The translations under genes and the position numbers were made by a program. From contig PQWQ01000008.1 of NCBI GenBank assembly GCA_002943765.1, positions 992,001 to 1,056,000 of the forward strand: DNA of 64,000 nucleotides. The letters are read 5' to 3'. Position 1 is the first letter of the stretch. Each line of letters starts with the position of its first letter. Positions 22,878 to 34,671 of the stretch are shown piece by piece. The DNA is from Psoroptes ovis. Lineage: Eukaryota > Arthropoda > Arachnida > Sarcoptiformes > Psoroptidae. Below the pieces are notes generated by a model. The model had not been told where the DNA came from, did no database searches, and saw nothing but the letters and a program-made list of their open reading frames with translations.

Positions 22878-24542
22878 GTATTGATTAATTGTACAGCTAA
22901 AATGTCTGAAATTATTTGTCCTGAAAAATGTTCGAAATTATTGAATTGTGGCCGACATTATTGTGATAAAAATTGTCATTTTAATCGATGTAAACCATGT
23001 GATAAACGCTTTGATTTAAAATGTTATTGTGGCCGTAATGAACTTAAAAATGTTAAATGTATTGATATTATCAGTGATGATAATACAGATGGAATCAATG
23101 GCTACACGTGTAATGAATTGTGTTTAAAATATTTCGAATGCAACATACACCAGTGTCAGCGAAAATGTCATAAAAATGATTGTGGTAAATGTCCATTAAG
23201 TCCTGAGCTGATTGAATATTGTCCTTGTGGTAAAACTAGATTATCATCAATTGCTAATCGTATACCACGAACATCGTGTACAGATCCAATTGAAACATGT
23301 GGAAAAATATGTGATAAAGCGTTGAAATGTGGTACGACGAATGAAAAACATCGTTGTAAAACATTTTGTCATCCCGGCGAATGTCCACCATGTGATCAAT
23401 CGACCATTGTACGTTGTGTTTGTGGGGCTAATTCACAAAAATTATTATGTAAAGATCTACAACAATCGAAGAATGATGATGATAATAATCAAGATGGTAA
23501 TAGCCTTAAAGAATATTCATTCAAATGTAAAAGAAAATGTAATAAAAAATTAAGCTGTGGCCGTCATAAATGCAACAAAGAATGTTGCACCGATAAAGAA
23601 CATCAATGTCGGCAGAAATGTGGCCGTAAATTAGTGTGTGGCAAACATCAATGTGAAGAACCATGTCACCAGTTTTGTCGTAGCTGTCCAAATGTAATAT
23701 GGACCGAAATCACATGTAATTGTGGGCACGAAATCCTTTATCCACCACAACCATGTGGTACCTCGAAACCACCGTGTAAACGTCCATGTTCCCGCCAACA
23801 TCCATGTGATCATCCACCAAATCATCAATGTCATGATGATGATGAATGTCCCCCGTGTATTGAATTTGTATCGAAATTGTGTTATGGTGGCCATGAAATA
23901 CGTGACGCTGTACATTGTTATGAAACAGGTGTTTCTTGTGGTAATTTCTGTCAAAAACCACTGCCATGTCAAATGCATAAATGTTCGAAAATTTGTCATC
24001 CAGGTGATTGTCCTGATTGTCAACAAAAATGTACTCGAATACGTGAAAATTGTCTCCATCAATGTGCACTGCCATGTCATCAAACGAAATCTAAACACTG
24101 TCCTGATAGTCCTTGTCATGAACGTATTAAAATTTTTTGCGAATGTGAATTCAAATCAAAAGAAGTAGAATGTCATGAAGTAGCTGATCGTCGGCAATTT
24201 GATCAACAGCTAAATGATTTGATTAAACGTTATAATTTCAATCTTACAATGTCATTGGATGAAATGAAAGATATGGTCCGTTATAATCTTAAACATTCAT
24301 TACAATGTGATCATGAATGTGCCCGAGAAAAACGTAATCGTAATTTAGCCGTTGCATTTGGCATTGATAATCATGATCAAAATAATGGTGGTGATAATAG
24401 TTTACAATCAGCGAATAGCTCGGCAAACAATGTCAATCAAGTCAAATATAGTGAACAGCTTAAAAATGATGCACGTACAAATCCAAAGTTCATCATGATG
24501 CTTCAGGATAAATTTGCGCAATTAATCGATGCATATAAAGAG
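22878..24542 (+). CDS. NFX1/shuttle-craft-type protein, exon 2 (zinc-finger array)
   Basis: Second coding exon, 555 residues. It carries the tandem Cys/His-rich NFX1 fingers, for example CSKLLNCGRHYCDKNC, CFHPGECPPC-type knots (CHPGECPPC, CHPGDCPDC) and CGRKLVCGKHQC. The repeating pattern is C-G-x-H-x-C then C-H-x-G-x-C-P-x-C. Its last ~130 residues lose the cysteines and become helical and charged (DEMKDMVRYNLKHSLQ), leading to the R3H domain in exon 3. Ends AYKE, phase 0, before GTGAGA. Antisense open frames over this exon are mirrors of its TGT/CAT codons. Confidence 0.93.
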
Positions 24543-24613
24543 GTGAGAGGTTTACTTATTTTGAATTAATTCTGATTTAAGTCAATTCATATTTTATCCT
24601 ACACAAAAAACAG
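24543..24613 (+). other. NFX1-type gene intron 2 (71 bp)
   Basis: GTGAGA donor, AAAAACAG acceptor; frame continues SNQKIMCYNF. Confidence 0.88.
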
Positions 24614-24904
24614 TCAAATCAAAAGATTATGTGTTACAATTTTCAACCGATGAATCGACAAAATCGTGAAATCATTCACAGTTACGCTGCTCATTATGGA
24701 TTGAAAACAGAATCAGTCGATAAAGAACCGAATCGTAGTGTGATAATCATCGCGAACAAGCATTCGCAACCACCGAAACCGACACTATTGGAAGCGGTCA
24801 ATATTGATGTCAAACAACTGCGTCCTAAACCGACCATAGTCAAGTATAAGACGGCAAGCGAAGAAAGTCGTAATAAGAAAATTGTCAATTGTTTTGATGA
24901 TTAA
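24614..24904 (+). CDS. NFX1/shuttle-craft-type protein, exon 3 (R3H domain)
   Basis: Terminal exon, 96 residues plus TAA. QPMNRQNREIIHSYAAHYGL followed by the SVDKEPNRSVIIIA strand is an R3H single-stranded nucleic-acid-binding domain, in the position expected for NFX1 and shuttle craft. A basic tail (LRPKPTIVKYKTASEESRNK) ends the protein. AATAAA lies at 25006-25011. Confidence 0.92.
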   Translation, partial: SNQKIMCYNFQPMNRQNREIIHSYAAHYGLKTESVDKEPNRSVIIIANKHSQPPKPTLLEAVNIDVKQLRPKPTIVKYKTASEESRNKKIVNCFDD

Positions 24905-25005
24905 TTGAAATGATTGATTGATAATGAATTAGTCTAATTTTTTAATTAAAATTAATCAATTAATTAATTATTAATTATTTATTGTAATTAATATTATTTT
25001 CAAAA

Positions 25006-25011
25006 AATAAA
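25006..25011 (+). terminator. AATAAA polyadenylation signal of the NFX1-type gene
   Basis: AATAAA 102 bp past the stop codon. Confidence 0.65.
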
Positions 25012-25044
25012 GAATTTGAAAATTTTTTCCTAAAACGAAGCTGC

Positions 25045-25094
25045 CGCCATCTGTCGATTATGATTTCGGCTATTTCATCACTCGACAGATGGCG
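25045..25094. repeat. Inverted repeat CGCCATCTGTCGA
   Basis: CGCCATCTGTCGA (25045-25057) and its exact complement (25082-25094), 24 bp apart. A single GACAGATGGCGCC occurs at 45421-45433. Confidence 0.75.
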
Positions 25095-26352
25095 CAATCG
25101 CGCTGCGAAAATTTTTCAAAATATTCGACCGATCGAATGTTTTATTCTTCTTTTTTTTTTTTTGAAATTCTTTGAATGACTAAATTGCCCTTCGGGGCAA
25201 CAAAAATACGAATGAAATCCAAAATGAAAAAACAAGCAAAAATATCAACAATCTAAGATTATCTGCGATAACAACAATACGAAAATCTGCACACGAAAAT
25301 GTGAAAATTGACATAATTTTCCCTTGTTTTTTCGACGAGATTGTTTTTTTCGGGGTATGATTCATCAAATTCATCATTTTTTTCGTTCTATCGAAACTAA
25401 ACAGGAGTAAAAATGGCTAAAAGCTTTTCATTTTGTTTTCGATTTTCAAGAATCCGAATGATTTCAAGTGATATCATCTCATTCTTTGTTTATTGTGTTT
25501 GTAATTTTGAAGCATTCTCAAGAAATGAACGAATATCAATGCCCTAAAACACAATCATAATCGTAATTATAATGGATATGACAATCAAGAACCTGAAAAA
25601 AAAATCGAAAAATCAAAGAACAGTAAAATGAACATTATGCAATCATCAACTCGGTAAGAGCTATTCAATATATTATCGATATTCGTTTGTATTTTGATTA
25701 AAATCAAATAATTTTTTCCTTTTTTTTCCTTTGATTCTTTATATGTAATCGATAAGATTCAGAAATGAAAATCAAAATGTATTGACAAATATATTGACAA
25801 ATGGACACACGATATTCAAGTTGTAATTTCCTAATATGTTTTTCGTTTTATTTTGTTTGTTTACTGTTTGGTTCCATTATTGGCTATTATCATCAATAAT
25901 TTAATAAATGAACGATGGAAAGGGAAAAAAAATGTTGTCACAATTGTCGAAAATGGTTAATGACTAATTGTATTGGTGTATTTGTAAGCCTATTGTTAAT
26001 GGCTATTTATTTATTTTCGTATTCAAACACGTACACAAAGAAAAAGAACCAAAAAAGCAAGAATCGATAGATTGATTCATCGAATTAAATATAATTGCAA
26101 ATCAAATAAGATTAATTGATGTATTATGGACCGTTCCGGTCATTGAAATTTGATTTTCGTGAATTTATGGTTATCGAATGTATAATCGGCAAATTTTTGA
26201 ACAATTTCCACGGATTTTATTCAAAAATATACGAAAGAATTAGTAATGGAACGTAAAAGTCTAATATTATCTGTATCGAAATTTGAATGATTTAAAAATC
26301 GAGATTTATTCAGCAATTTGGCCATCATCGACATCATTCAAGTAGCAAAGTA

Positions 26353-26433
26353 TTAGGTTGTCCGCAAAGTTCTGGCCGATTTTCATGAGCAACTCTATTT
26401 GATGCAAGCGAAATAAACTTTTCGTACCACTTA
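26353..26433 (+). mobile_element. Mariner-like MITE, family A (young subfamily)
   Basis: TA precedes TTAGGTTGTCCGCAAAGTTC and TA follows TTAA. The core CTGGCCGATTTTCATGAGC is consensus; the right arm is mutated (TTTTCGTACCACTTAA). Confidence 0.85.
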
Positions 26434-27171
26434 ATACATCGAACAAAGTATCAAATATTATAAATGTTGTTCGATAATGAACCATAGCAACCGATGATCG
26501 AAATCGAGTGATGATCAATCATTGATAATTACAATTGCTGCTGCTGTCAACATCGATGCTATTATTACCATCACCAAGCATTTAATATCGCAACCCTTTT
26601 CCATTATTTTTTTTGATTGAATAATTTTGAAATTTTATTATTGTACAATGTACATTAACTCGAAAAAACAAACAAGCATCATAAACCTTGAACAATAATG
26701 ATGAACAATTTATTATTCGTATGTATTCGTTTGTTGCTGTGTAAGTGAGTTTATTATTAATAATTTTCGATTGAAATTCAAGTATCAACAGCCAACAGAA
26801 GGAAAATCGTTGAAAATAATAATCTTTGAGAAGAATTGAATATAATGGCAAATTGCCGAATTAAATTCAAATATCAAATTTTCATTTTCAAGAGCAAACA
26901 ACATATGCTTCAGGAATTATAATTTAAGAAAGAACAAATTGAAAAAACAAATTAAATGCAATCAGAATGGATTTTATTATTATTATTGTTGCTAATCAAA
27001 AAATGATTCAATTTCAATGAAGAATGAAACAAGAAATTTGCCAAAAAATTGCGAAAAGAAAACTTGATGAAAATTTTAAACTTAATGAAAAGAGAATTCA
27101 ATTAATTTTTTGATTTTTTCTTTCCAATAATTATAATTGAAACGTGACACTCATTGTTCATTGTTTTTATA

Positions 27172-27251
27172 TTAAGTTGTCCGAAAAGTTCTGGCCGATT
27201 TTCATGATCTACTCCATCGATTAAGCGGAATGAACTTTCCGGACAACCTAA
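27172..27251 (+). mobile_element. Mariner-like MITE, family A (young subfamily)
   Basis: TTAAGTTGTCCGAAAAGTTC pairs with GAACTTTCCGGACAACCTAA; consensus core with minor changes. Confidence 0.88.
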
Positions 27252-27732
27252 AATTATCATGAGCCATTAAAACATTTGAAACAAAGTAACTTTTGAACAT
27301 CAAAAAAAAGTATTATTATTCCGTAGATCTCCGATATATTTATTGACAAATTCTTCAAAAAAAAAAGTTTCAAGAAAATGAATTTTTTTTTTCATTAAGA
27401 ATCGGAAAATTTCCCGAATTATTATTATTATTAATGAAACTCAATTAATGGATTTTTATTTCAGAAGTGTTTAGTATAGATTTATCTATTGTATCAATTA
27501 TCGAAAATAATTGAAAAACAAATGAAACATTGAAATTAAATTTGGAAACAAAAAAAAAATATTGAATTACACTTTGGAACATTTTTAGAATTAAAATTCT
27601 TTGTTGAAAATTTGATATCAAATGAAATCATCGAAAAGTGGGTAATCTAATTAAAATTTTGAAAATTTCGAAAAATTTATAATTTTAAATTTTACCAACA
27701 AAAAACTCGATAAAAATATCATGGAATTACAA

Positions 27733-27812
27733 TTAGGTTGTCCGAAAAGTTTTGGCCGATTTTTATGAGCAACTCTATTGATTAAGCGGAATGAACTTTT
27801 CTGACAACCTAA
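27733..27812 (+). mobile_element. Mariner-like MITE, family A, near-consensus
   Basis: TTAGGTTGTCCGAAAAGTTT and GAACTTTTCTGACAACCTAA with the full core TGGCCGATTTTTATGAGC…ATTAAGCGGAAT. Confidence 0.9.
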
Positions 27813-28025
27813 TACAATGATTCAATTTTCCGAAAATTTCCAATTGGCATTAGGAAGAAAAACTCATTTCGTAACCCGATCACACAACTTTATTTTTAGC
27901 CAAAATAATGGAAAATATCAAATTTAATTTCATTTTTCATTTTTTCTCAAAAATAATGAAATCATCATCGAAAGCAAATTTACACCGATTGTGTATATGA
28001 AATTGTGTATTGTACCGGTTATATA

Positions 28026-28105
28026 TTGGGTTGTCCCATAAGTTCTTGTCGGTTATATTGTAGAAAATTATTGGAAAATCGGCAAGAACTTATGGGACAA
28101 CCTAA
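28026..28105. mobile_element. Mariner-like MITE, family B
   Basis: TTGGGTTGTCCCATAAGTTC pairs with GAACTTATGGGACAACCTAA; CTTGTCGG and ATCGGCAAG extend the arms. TA on both sides. Confidence 0.88.
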
Positions 28106-28460
28106 TACATTTGGAATCATCATGTATTCTGACAAATTTCGCCTATTATTCATCGCAAGAAATTGGTAGAAATTCTCTCGAGTAATGTTTCAACAAAATC
28201 AAAAAAACACAATGTGTAAAATTCAATTGTATCATCAATAGAACGTCAGTTTGATTTTTGAAAATTTTAAAACGAAAAAATTTTTGAAAAAACATTTTGA
28301 ACCAATGAAATCTCCATTTCCATTGATCTCTATGGAAATTTTTGTCAAATTTTCAAAATTTCTTCAATCAAGAAAATGACAGCAGCGAAAATTCGCTGAC
28401 AGTTTTTGATTTCATTAACAACAGCAATCCAACATTTGGTTGATTGATGTTTGAAATGTA

Positions 28461-28540
28461 TTAGGCTGTCCGGAAAGTTTTGGCCGATTTTCATGAGCGA
28501 CTCTATTGATTAAACGGAATGAACTTTTCGGACAACCTAA
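28461..28540 (+). mobile_element. Mariner-like MITE, family A, near-consensus
   Basis: TTAGGCTGTCCGGAAAGTTT and GAACTTTTCGGACAACCTAA, flanked by TA on both sides; consensus core. Confidence 0.9.
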
Positions 28541-28728
28541 TATTATTGTATCTATTGAAATTGGATGATAATGACACGTTTTTTTATTGAAAATTTTTCA
28601 TCGAAATAATATGATTTATTTCAGTGAAAATTCATTGAAAATGGATCGAAATCATTTTGACATTTTTCAATCATCAAAATTCAAATGTCAAATATAAAAT
28701 CATCTCGAATATAATGAAAATGAAAATA

Positions 28729-28810
28729 TTTGGTTGTCCGAAAAGTTTTGGCCGATTTTCATGAGCAACTCTAGCGAGATTAAGCGGAATGAACTTTTCG
28801 GACAACCTAA
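28729..28810 (+). mobile_element. Mariner-like MITE, family A, near-consensus
   Basis: TTTGGTTGTCCGAAAAGTTT and GAACTTTTCGGACAACCTAA; consensus core with a small insertion (CTCTAGCGAGATTAAGCGG). Confidence 0.9.
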
Positions 28811-30102
28811 TATTTAATTTGCATTTGAATGTGAAAATTTGAAATGTTAAATTAGAAATTATTGCAAATTACATTTATTATTTGTACAACACATTTGCAC
28901 CGATCAACTAAAAAAAGTAAAAAAAAATCGGTAAAACATCAAAATGAACAGCAACAACGACAATGACAGCGACAACGAGAACAACGAACAACATCTGAAC
29001 AAATGTTCATATATTTGATTAAATGTAAATTATTATTATTATTCGTATTGTAAAATATATAATTGAATGGAATGGAACCAAAATAATAATAATGAACAAA
29101 TGATTTTGCTATTATTACAAGTCGGTCATCTCTTTTCTATTCCATCATACGCGATTGTATTATATGATCCTCGTGATATTTGTATTATTTACGTTTTTAT
29201 GTATGTATAGCCATAATCACAATCAATCACCCTTGAGACTTTTGATCAAACAGAACAGAACAGAACAAATTCACTGTGTGTTCATTGATGTAAAAATTTG
29301 AATCATATTCGCCATTATATTAGTATTAGCATTATTATCATTGAATTTCATTGAAATTATTATCTGAATGGTTTACACTCGTAAAAATGGTCCAGAAGCA
29401 TTCGAATAACATCGGTGAAATGGAGCCATTCGAGTGCAAAGACCCCTAACGTATTATGGCGATATTGTTTCACCAGAAACAAACGGAAAAGTTCAAAAAA
29501 AAAGTTCTGTAAAAAATGAATAAGATGATTTCATAATAATAACTATATATTGGGTGATAACCAGACGTGTAGAAATAAAACAAAGCGATATAATGCAATA
29601 TCCGAAATGTTTCGAAAAAAAATGAAAAATTTCAATTTTTTATTATTTGATTTATTTATGAAATTGTACGTATTATGCATATGCATACATGTCTATTATG
29701 TATATATTTACACTTGAATTGATTTATTTTTAAATTTAAATTTGAAATTTTCAAAATTTCAAAAAAAATTTCAATTCAAATTTTGAAAAATTTTTATCTG
29801 ATTTTTGACAGACAGACAGCAAGCCAGCCAGCCACACATAGAGCAACCATCAAATAATCATCCAATCAAGAGAAATGAATGTGTATTCAAATTAAGTTTT
29901 GCATAGAAAACTGAAAACAGCAGCTAAAGAGTTGCCATTTTGCCTGGAAAATTTCATTTTTGAAAAATTGTAAAAATAATCGTAATAATAATAATTCAAA
30001 TCCAATTATTTAAATCGTATTTGAATTATTTTTATTTGGCTTTTATTATTCATAAGGAATGAAAAATGTCAAAATGTTTTATTTTTGTCCTTTTTTTCCT
30101 AC

Positions 30103-30179
30103 AAGGTTGTCCAAAAGTTCATTCCGTTTAATCGATAGAGTTGCCCATGAAAATCGGCCAAAACTTTTCGGACAACCAA
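30103..30179 (-). mobile_element. Mariner-like MITE, family A, near-consensus, reversed
   Basis: Left arm AAGGTTGTCCAAAAGTTC, right arm AAACTTTTCGGACAACC. The core is the exact reverse-orientation consensus (GATAGAGTTGCCCATGAAAA). Confidence 0.88.
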
Positions 30180-30871
30180 ATATATTTTGGGAAATGATTG
30201 ATAAAAGATTAATGAGTTAAAAATTTCAAATTTTCCGAATCACAAAAAAAAGTGAATCATCATCATTTAAAATGATCGCATTAATTCGAATCAAAATTTG
30301 ATCAACCCGAGAGAGAGCGAAAGAGTGTGAAAAGTAAAACTTGTCAAAAGTTTATATCAGCAGTAGTCAAAGGCATAAAAGGTAACAAAGCGTGCTTAAT
30401 TTGGTTTTTGGCTGGAGTTTTTTTTTTAAAAAATTACCCGATTCAGCAAGCTTGATTTGGTTACGCCATTTTTTTCCGAATAGTCTCTGATCAAAAACTT
30501 TTGAATGGCAAAAAGCTTCAATGTTACACACTGAGAAAATGTTTGTCAGAGCAATTTTTGGTGATTTACGAATGAATGAATGAATGAGAGCGAACATGGT
30601 TGCGCCAGTTTTGCCGTAATGAAATCACGTTGAAAAAGCAGAACAAATTTCAAAATGAAATTAAATTGAATGAAATTATTGAATCATTCCCCGAAAAATC
30701 CAAGTGAATCCAATTTGATTATATCGATGCGAATCGATGAGGAGAATTTTCCCAGAAAATTCACCAAAATCGAAAATAAAATCATCCTGAAATCATCAAA
30801 ATGAACACCGGATTCCGGGTGAACATTCTTGCCATAGACGAAATTCTGAGAAATTTTTTGTCACCGATTTA

Positions 30872-30951
30872 TTAGGTTGTCCGATAAGTTCTTGCCGATT
30901 TTCACATGTTTTTCAATTAGTTAATCGGCAAAAACTTTTCGGACAACCTAA
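30872..30951. mobile_element. Mariner-like MITE, A/B intermediate
   Basis: TTAGGTTGTCCGATAAGTTC carries the A-type CCG and the B-type ATAAG. It pairs with AAAACTTTTCGGACAACCTAA. CTTGCCGATT and AATCGGCAA extend the arms; TA on both sides. Confidence 0.88.
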
Positions 30952-31361
30952 TACTTGTATTTGTCACCGTTAAAAAAAATCCGTAGTCGGAAATCCGTTT
31001 ACGAATTCGATTCCAATATTACAATTCGATGATGTAACTCACTGATGACATTACATGTGAACATGGAATATTCAAGCGGAAACATTTGTCCATTCAAACT
31101 AACAAATACACAGAGAAAATAATCCGTTTTAAATTAAAAATTTTTTTTTCATTATTTGGTCACCACCTCTCCTCTCTTGGGTTGGAAAACTACCAAAAAC
31201 TATAGACTCATAAATAACCTTTAAACTTCGACCAAATAAACTAATAATGAACAAATCGGCCAAGAGCAAATAACAATTCCGAAAATTGATCAGCCATTGA
31301 TCGGTGACTGAAAATATCGAAAATTAATTGTTTGCCAAAAACAAATTTCACACCAAAAATA

Positions 31362-31443
31362 TTAGGCTGTCCGAAATGTTCATTCCGCTTGATCACAATA
31401 GAGTTGTTCATGAAAATCAGCCAGAACTTTCTGGACAATCTAA
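31362..31443 (-). mobile_element. Mariner-like MITE, family A (young subfamily), reversed
   Basis: TTAGGCTGTCCGAAATGTTC and GAACTTTCTGGACAATCTAA, TA on both sides, reverse consensus core. Confidence 0.88.
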
Positions 31444-32265
31444 TATTTACCAATTATTCATCTGCTTATTAATCTCCATGGTTCTTGTCGACTAATATTC
31501 TCGAGCTTTACGGAATCTCATTCATTCATTCAATTAAGATTAATCAGATTGATTGTTCATCAAAAAATTTAATCCAATTTCCCGTAAAGAAAAGGTAATA
31601 AATTTTGATGAAATTTCATTTCATTTCATTTAATTTGAATGAAATGAAATATTTGTCCAAATGACAAATGGTTGCGAAATGAAAATGAAAATTTTTTGAT
31701 CAATTTTCATATTGGCTTGTCAGAAATGCACCAAAAATTGCAAATATTTATGCATGATTTATGTGCCTGTGCATGGTGGTGGTGGTGGCGATGTAATGTG
31801 ATTGGACAAGTGAGTAAGTAAACAAATAAATTTTCATAATTTCAAAAACGGGTCCCGTAGCTTCAAACATTTTTTGACCATTGTTTTTATGTGTCTATGA
31901 ACGATTATTATTTATGTGTTTGTTATTGACTTTCGATCAACTTTTGTTTTGTTTTTGTTGTTATTGGATTACCACCAAAATACTTAAATAAATGGAAATA
32001 TTTGCGAAACAATAATTCATTTTTCTTATTTCGGGTTTGTCTCTGCAAACAAATAAATAATGACAAGTGTCCAAACACGTCCAAATACATGTTTTTTCGG
32101 AAATTTTTCAAATTTTTCCCGTCGATTGTTTTGACCTTTGTCAAAAAAACGGTAAAAGCAAAAAAAATGTCCAATTGATTTTTATAATCATTGATCAAAC
32201 AAGAAAAATGTCTTTCTGGAATTAAGAAATAAATAATTTCGATGGGAAATTTTACGGAAAATATT

Positions 32266-32305
32266 TTTTCCAACGGAAATTTTCTCGGAAATTTCCGTTG
32301 GAAAA
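32266..32305. repeat. Perfect 17-bp-arm hairpin
   Basis: TTTTCCAACGGAAATTT (32266-32282) and its exact complement (32289-32305) around the six-base loop TCTCGG. Confidence 0.85.
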
Positions 32306-32661
32306 TTTTTTGCATATTTTTGAATGTCATAGATCTGGAAATTTCGGGCCAAATTATCGACAAATTTCGGCTCACCAATCTCTGATGAGGACCTCGGGTG
32401 TAGCGAGAAATTTACCCCTCCGGTAAAATTTTTGACCACAAAAACTCATCGAAACAATAAAACACAGACACATTCACACGTACACACGCGTACGAATGGA
32501 TTCAATGATATAATTGGATCAATAAAAAAATCGGTTCAATGGTAATCAATATGAATATGATATCAATGATGGTATAATCAATGATATTATTACATGTATA
32601 TTTGACCAACCATAAGAATAAAAAAGAATCATTCAAGTGTACATCCATTTTCGGTTGTCCT

Positions 32662-32738
32662 TTGGCTGTCCGGAAAGTTTGCGTCGTTTTTATCGATGAA
32701 TGTTCATTAAAAATCCGCCAGAACTTCTCGGACAACCA
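32662..32738. mobile_element. Mariner-like MITE, family A, diverged
   Basis: TTGGCTGTCCGGAAAGTTTG pairs with GAACTTCTCGGACAACCAGA. A separate CGGTTGTCC half-end lies just left of it. Confidence 0.75.
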
Positions 32739-32894
32739 GATTTGATCAATAATTATCTCAATCATATTACAATGATTAGTCATACTTGTCAAATACTGTG
32801 TGTGATTGTCATAAATTTTCTGGTGACAATTTCTCTTTGTGGTCTTCAAAACCGAAACAAACAAAAAAAAAACCAGTGAATCATAATGAATGAT

Positions 32895-32931
32895 TTTAAT
32901 GGTGTTGATCATTATCATCAACACCATTAAA
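32895..32931. repeat. Perfect 15-bp-arm hairpin
   Basis: TTTAATGGTGTTGAT (32895-32909) and its exact complement (32917-32931), loop CATTATC. Confidence 0.85.
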
Positions 32932-33798
32932 ACCATTGACCGCTGAGACACAAAGACACTGAATGGCTCATAAGATCATTGAGCGATCAATTGAACCGAA
33001 AACTAATTCTTAAAAATGCTGAATCAAATTCAATTCAACAAATTTCAATTTTTCAAAAATTTTAAAATTGAAAGTGAAACAAATCATTACCACTTATGTG
33101 TTTGTCTGTTTTCAATGACACCAGAGAGACACATATCTTCGGGTCAGAGACACACTAAATTCGGGTCAGAATAGTCCACTTTCAGGGTCAACTATTGCTT
33201 TTGGTACCATGACCAGAAAACTAGTCAAAAATCGACAAATTTCACACCAAATCATTGAGAATTCCCGTGAAATTCATTAAATAATTTCAAATCAATTATT
33301 TATTATGTAATTTTTGAATTTTTTTCATAGAAATATCGGCGATATTTTGTGGCTGATTATGTAATTTTGGTTCAACAAAATTATCAATAATTTGTAAGAC
33401 ATTTATATTTTCAAGAAATGAGTTTATTTTAGTTTATTTCCATGTCTCAATGATCTTATTTCGTAAAAGGGTTAAAAATATGAAATTTTAAAAATATTTT
33501 TTTTTTGTAAAAATGATTGTCCAATGATTTTCAACTCGTTAAAATTAATTATCTGTGAATTATTTCTTGTTTCTTAATAAGCGGATGGAATTAATCACTT
33601 TTGTTTTGTAATTTCAGATTAATCGGTTGTTTACCTGTAGTCTGTGGTGTTTCATCATCACCATTAGCCATGAATTAACGATTAATTAAGGTTAGTGATA
33701 ATACGTACGTAGCGAACCACAATTGAACCCCGTTCCAGAGCTAAATTTCAATTGGAAATCCTGTCATCGTTTGATCACATGTTGCGGCTTGATCCAAG

Positions 33799-33810
33799 CA
33801 TGACGTCATG
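33799..33810. promoter_or_regulatory. Palindromic CRE-like site
   Basis: CATGACGTCATG contains a perfect TGACGTCA, the classical bZIP CRE/ATF site. It lies 35 bp before the small frame at 33846. Binding is not shown. Confidence 0.3.
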
Positions 33811-33845
33811 CATTCATTATGTAAACATTTGAAATAATATGACAA

Positions 33846-34013
33846 ATGACAAATGCAGTGTTTTTGACTGTGTCCAATGAGCGCATGGTGTGTGCTATCG
33901 ATCGCCAACACTCGAAGCTTTCCATGGAAGATTGCCGATCGATTGCACATCTCAAACCGCTGCGCTCGACGTACATCGAAATGATGAACAATGAGACATT
34001 GAAGAGGAGCTGA
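33846..34013 (+). CDS. Unrecognised small open frame or exon
   Basis: I do not recognise this 55-residue frame. It is MTNAVFLTVSNERMVCAIDR and onwards to a stop at 34011-34013. It stands out because base and codon use here are far more balanced than in the surrounding AT-rich DNA, and the reading has a protein-like mix (two Cys, charged residues, no homopolymer). The opposite strand is also open over 33741-34052 (103 residues), so the strand is uncertain. It could be one exon of a larger gene (a GTACAT lies inside), a short peptide gene, or a relic of a transposon. No signal peptide or domain is visible. Confidence 0.25.
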   Translation: MTNAVFLTVSNERMVCAIDRQHSKLSMEDCRSIAHLKPLRSTYIEMMNNETLKRS

Positions 34014-34257
34014 AAGCTTTGAAAAAACCCATATTACACCAATCGTGTCCAATTGAAATATTGTCCATGGAAAATTATTAATAAATTATCATTTGTTTGA
34101 AAAATTGTCACATGTTCTCTCTCTCTCCGCTATTGTTTATGGCCAATTTTCAATTCAATGCAAACATTTCAATTATTTTGTGAAGAACTTTATGGACATT
34201 TCCAATTGACAATAGTAATATCAATAGAATCAATTTTATCTTCAATGAAATCCATTG

Positions 34258-34334
34258 AAGCTGTTCGGAAAGTTCGTGCGCATCAAATCATTGAAATCCA
34301 AGGTAAAAATAGGTCAAAACTTTTCGGACAATCC
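34258..34334. mobile_element. Mariner-like MITE, family A, diverged
   Basis: AAGCTGTTCGGAAAGTTC pairs with AAAACTTTTCGGACAATCC; unrelated core. Confidence 0.65.
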
Positions 34335-34582
34335 CTCGAAATCTAATGGAAAAATTGAGACAAAAATCTATTGATGAAACCATTTTCTCTCATTGAATTT
34401 GAATGAAATTAAAACTGTGAAAAATATTAACTTGTAAATTTTGAAATTTTAAAAAATAAAAATTTCAAATCAAATAAACAAATTGGAAAATTTACGCTAG
34501 ATTGCATCTATTGGATGTATTTCACTAAATGGAAATTTCAGCTAAAATCTGTCAGTTTGTTTTTCAAAAAATTTTGGGCCTA

Positions 34583-34671
34583 CGGTTGTCCGGAAAGTTC
34601 AGTCGTATCCATTCAATGTTTGCCTACGTGAAAATTGAAATGAAATCGGCCAAAACTTTTCATACAGCCTT
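34583..34671. mobile_element. Mariner-like MITE, family A, diverged
   Basis: CGGTTGTCCGGAAAGTTC pairs imperfectly with AAAACTTTTCATACAGCC. ATCGGCC survives in the core, and the outer words TACGG and CCGTA are also complementary. Confidence 0.65.

Larger units (their letters stand above)
25012..33840. other. Intergenic region, about 8.8 kb, no supported gene
   Basis: The first 1.3 kb holds only an inverted repeat (25045-25094). From 26.3 kb on it carries ten mariner-like hairpin elements, including the closest-to-consensus cluster at 26.3-28.8 kb. Perfect hairpins lie at 32266-32305 and 32895-32931. No open frame shows domains or coding-like composition. Confidence 0.6.

Noticed and set aside
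23631..24168. Antisense and shifted frames of 120-160 residues over the zinc-finger exon
   Set aside because: Shadows of the repetitive TGT/CAT codons; the sense frame is an intact NFX1 array.
29372..29450. Inverted TTTACACTCG / CGAGTGCAAA pair as a MITE
   Set aside because: Arms of about 8 bp with a mismatch; too short without further copies.
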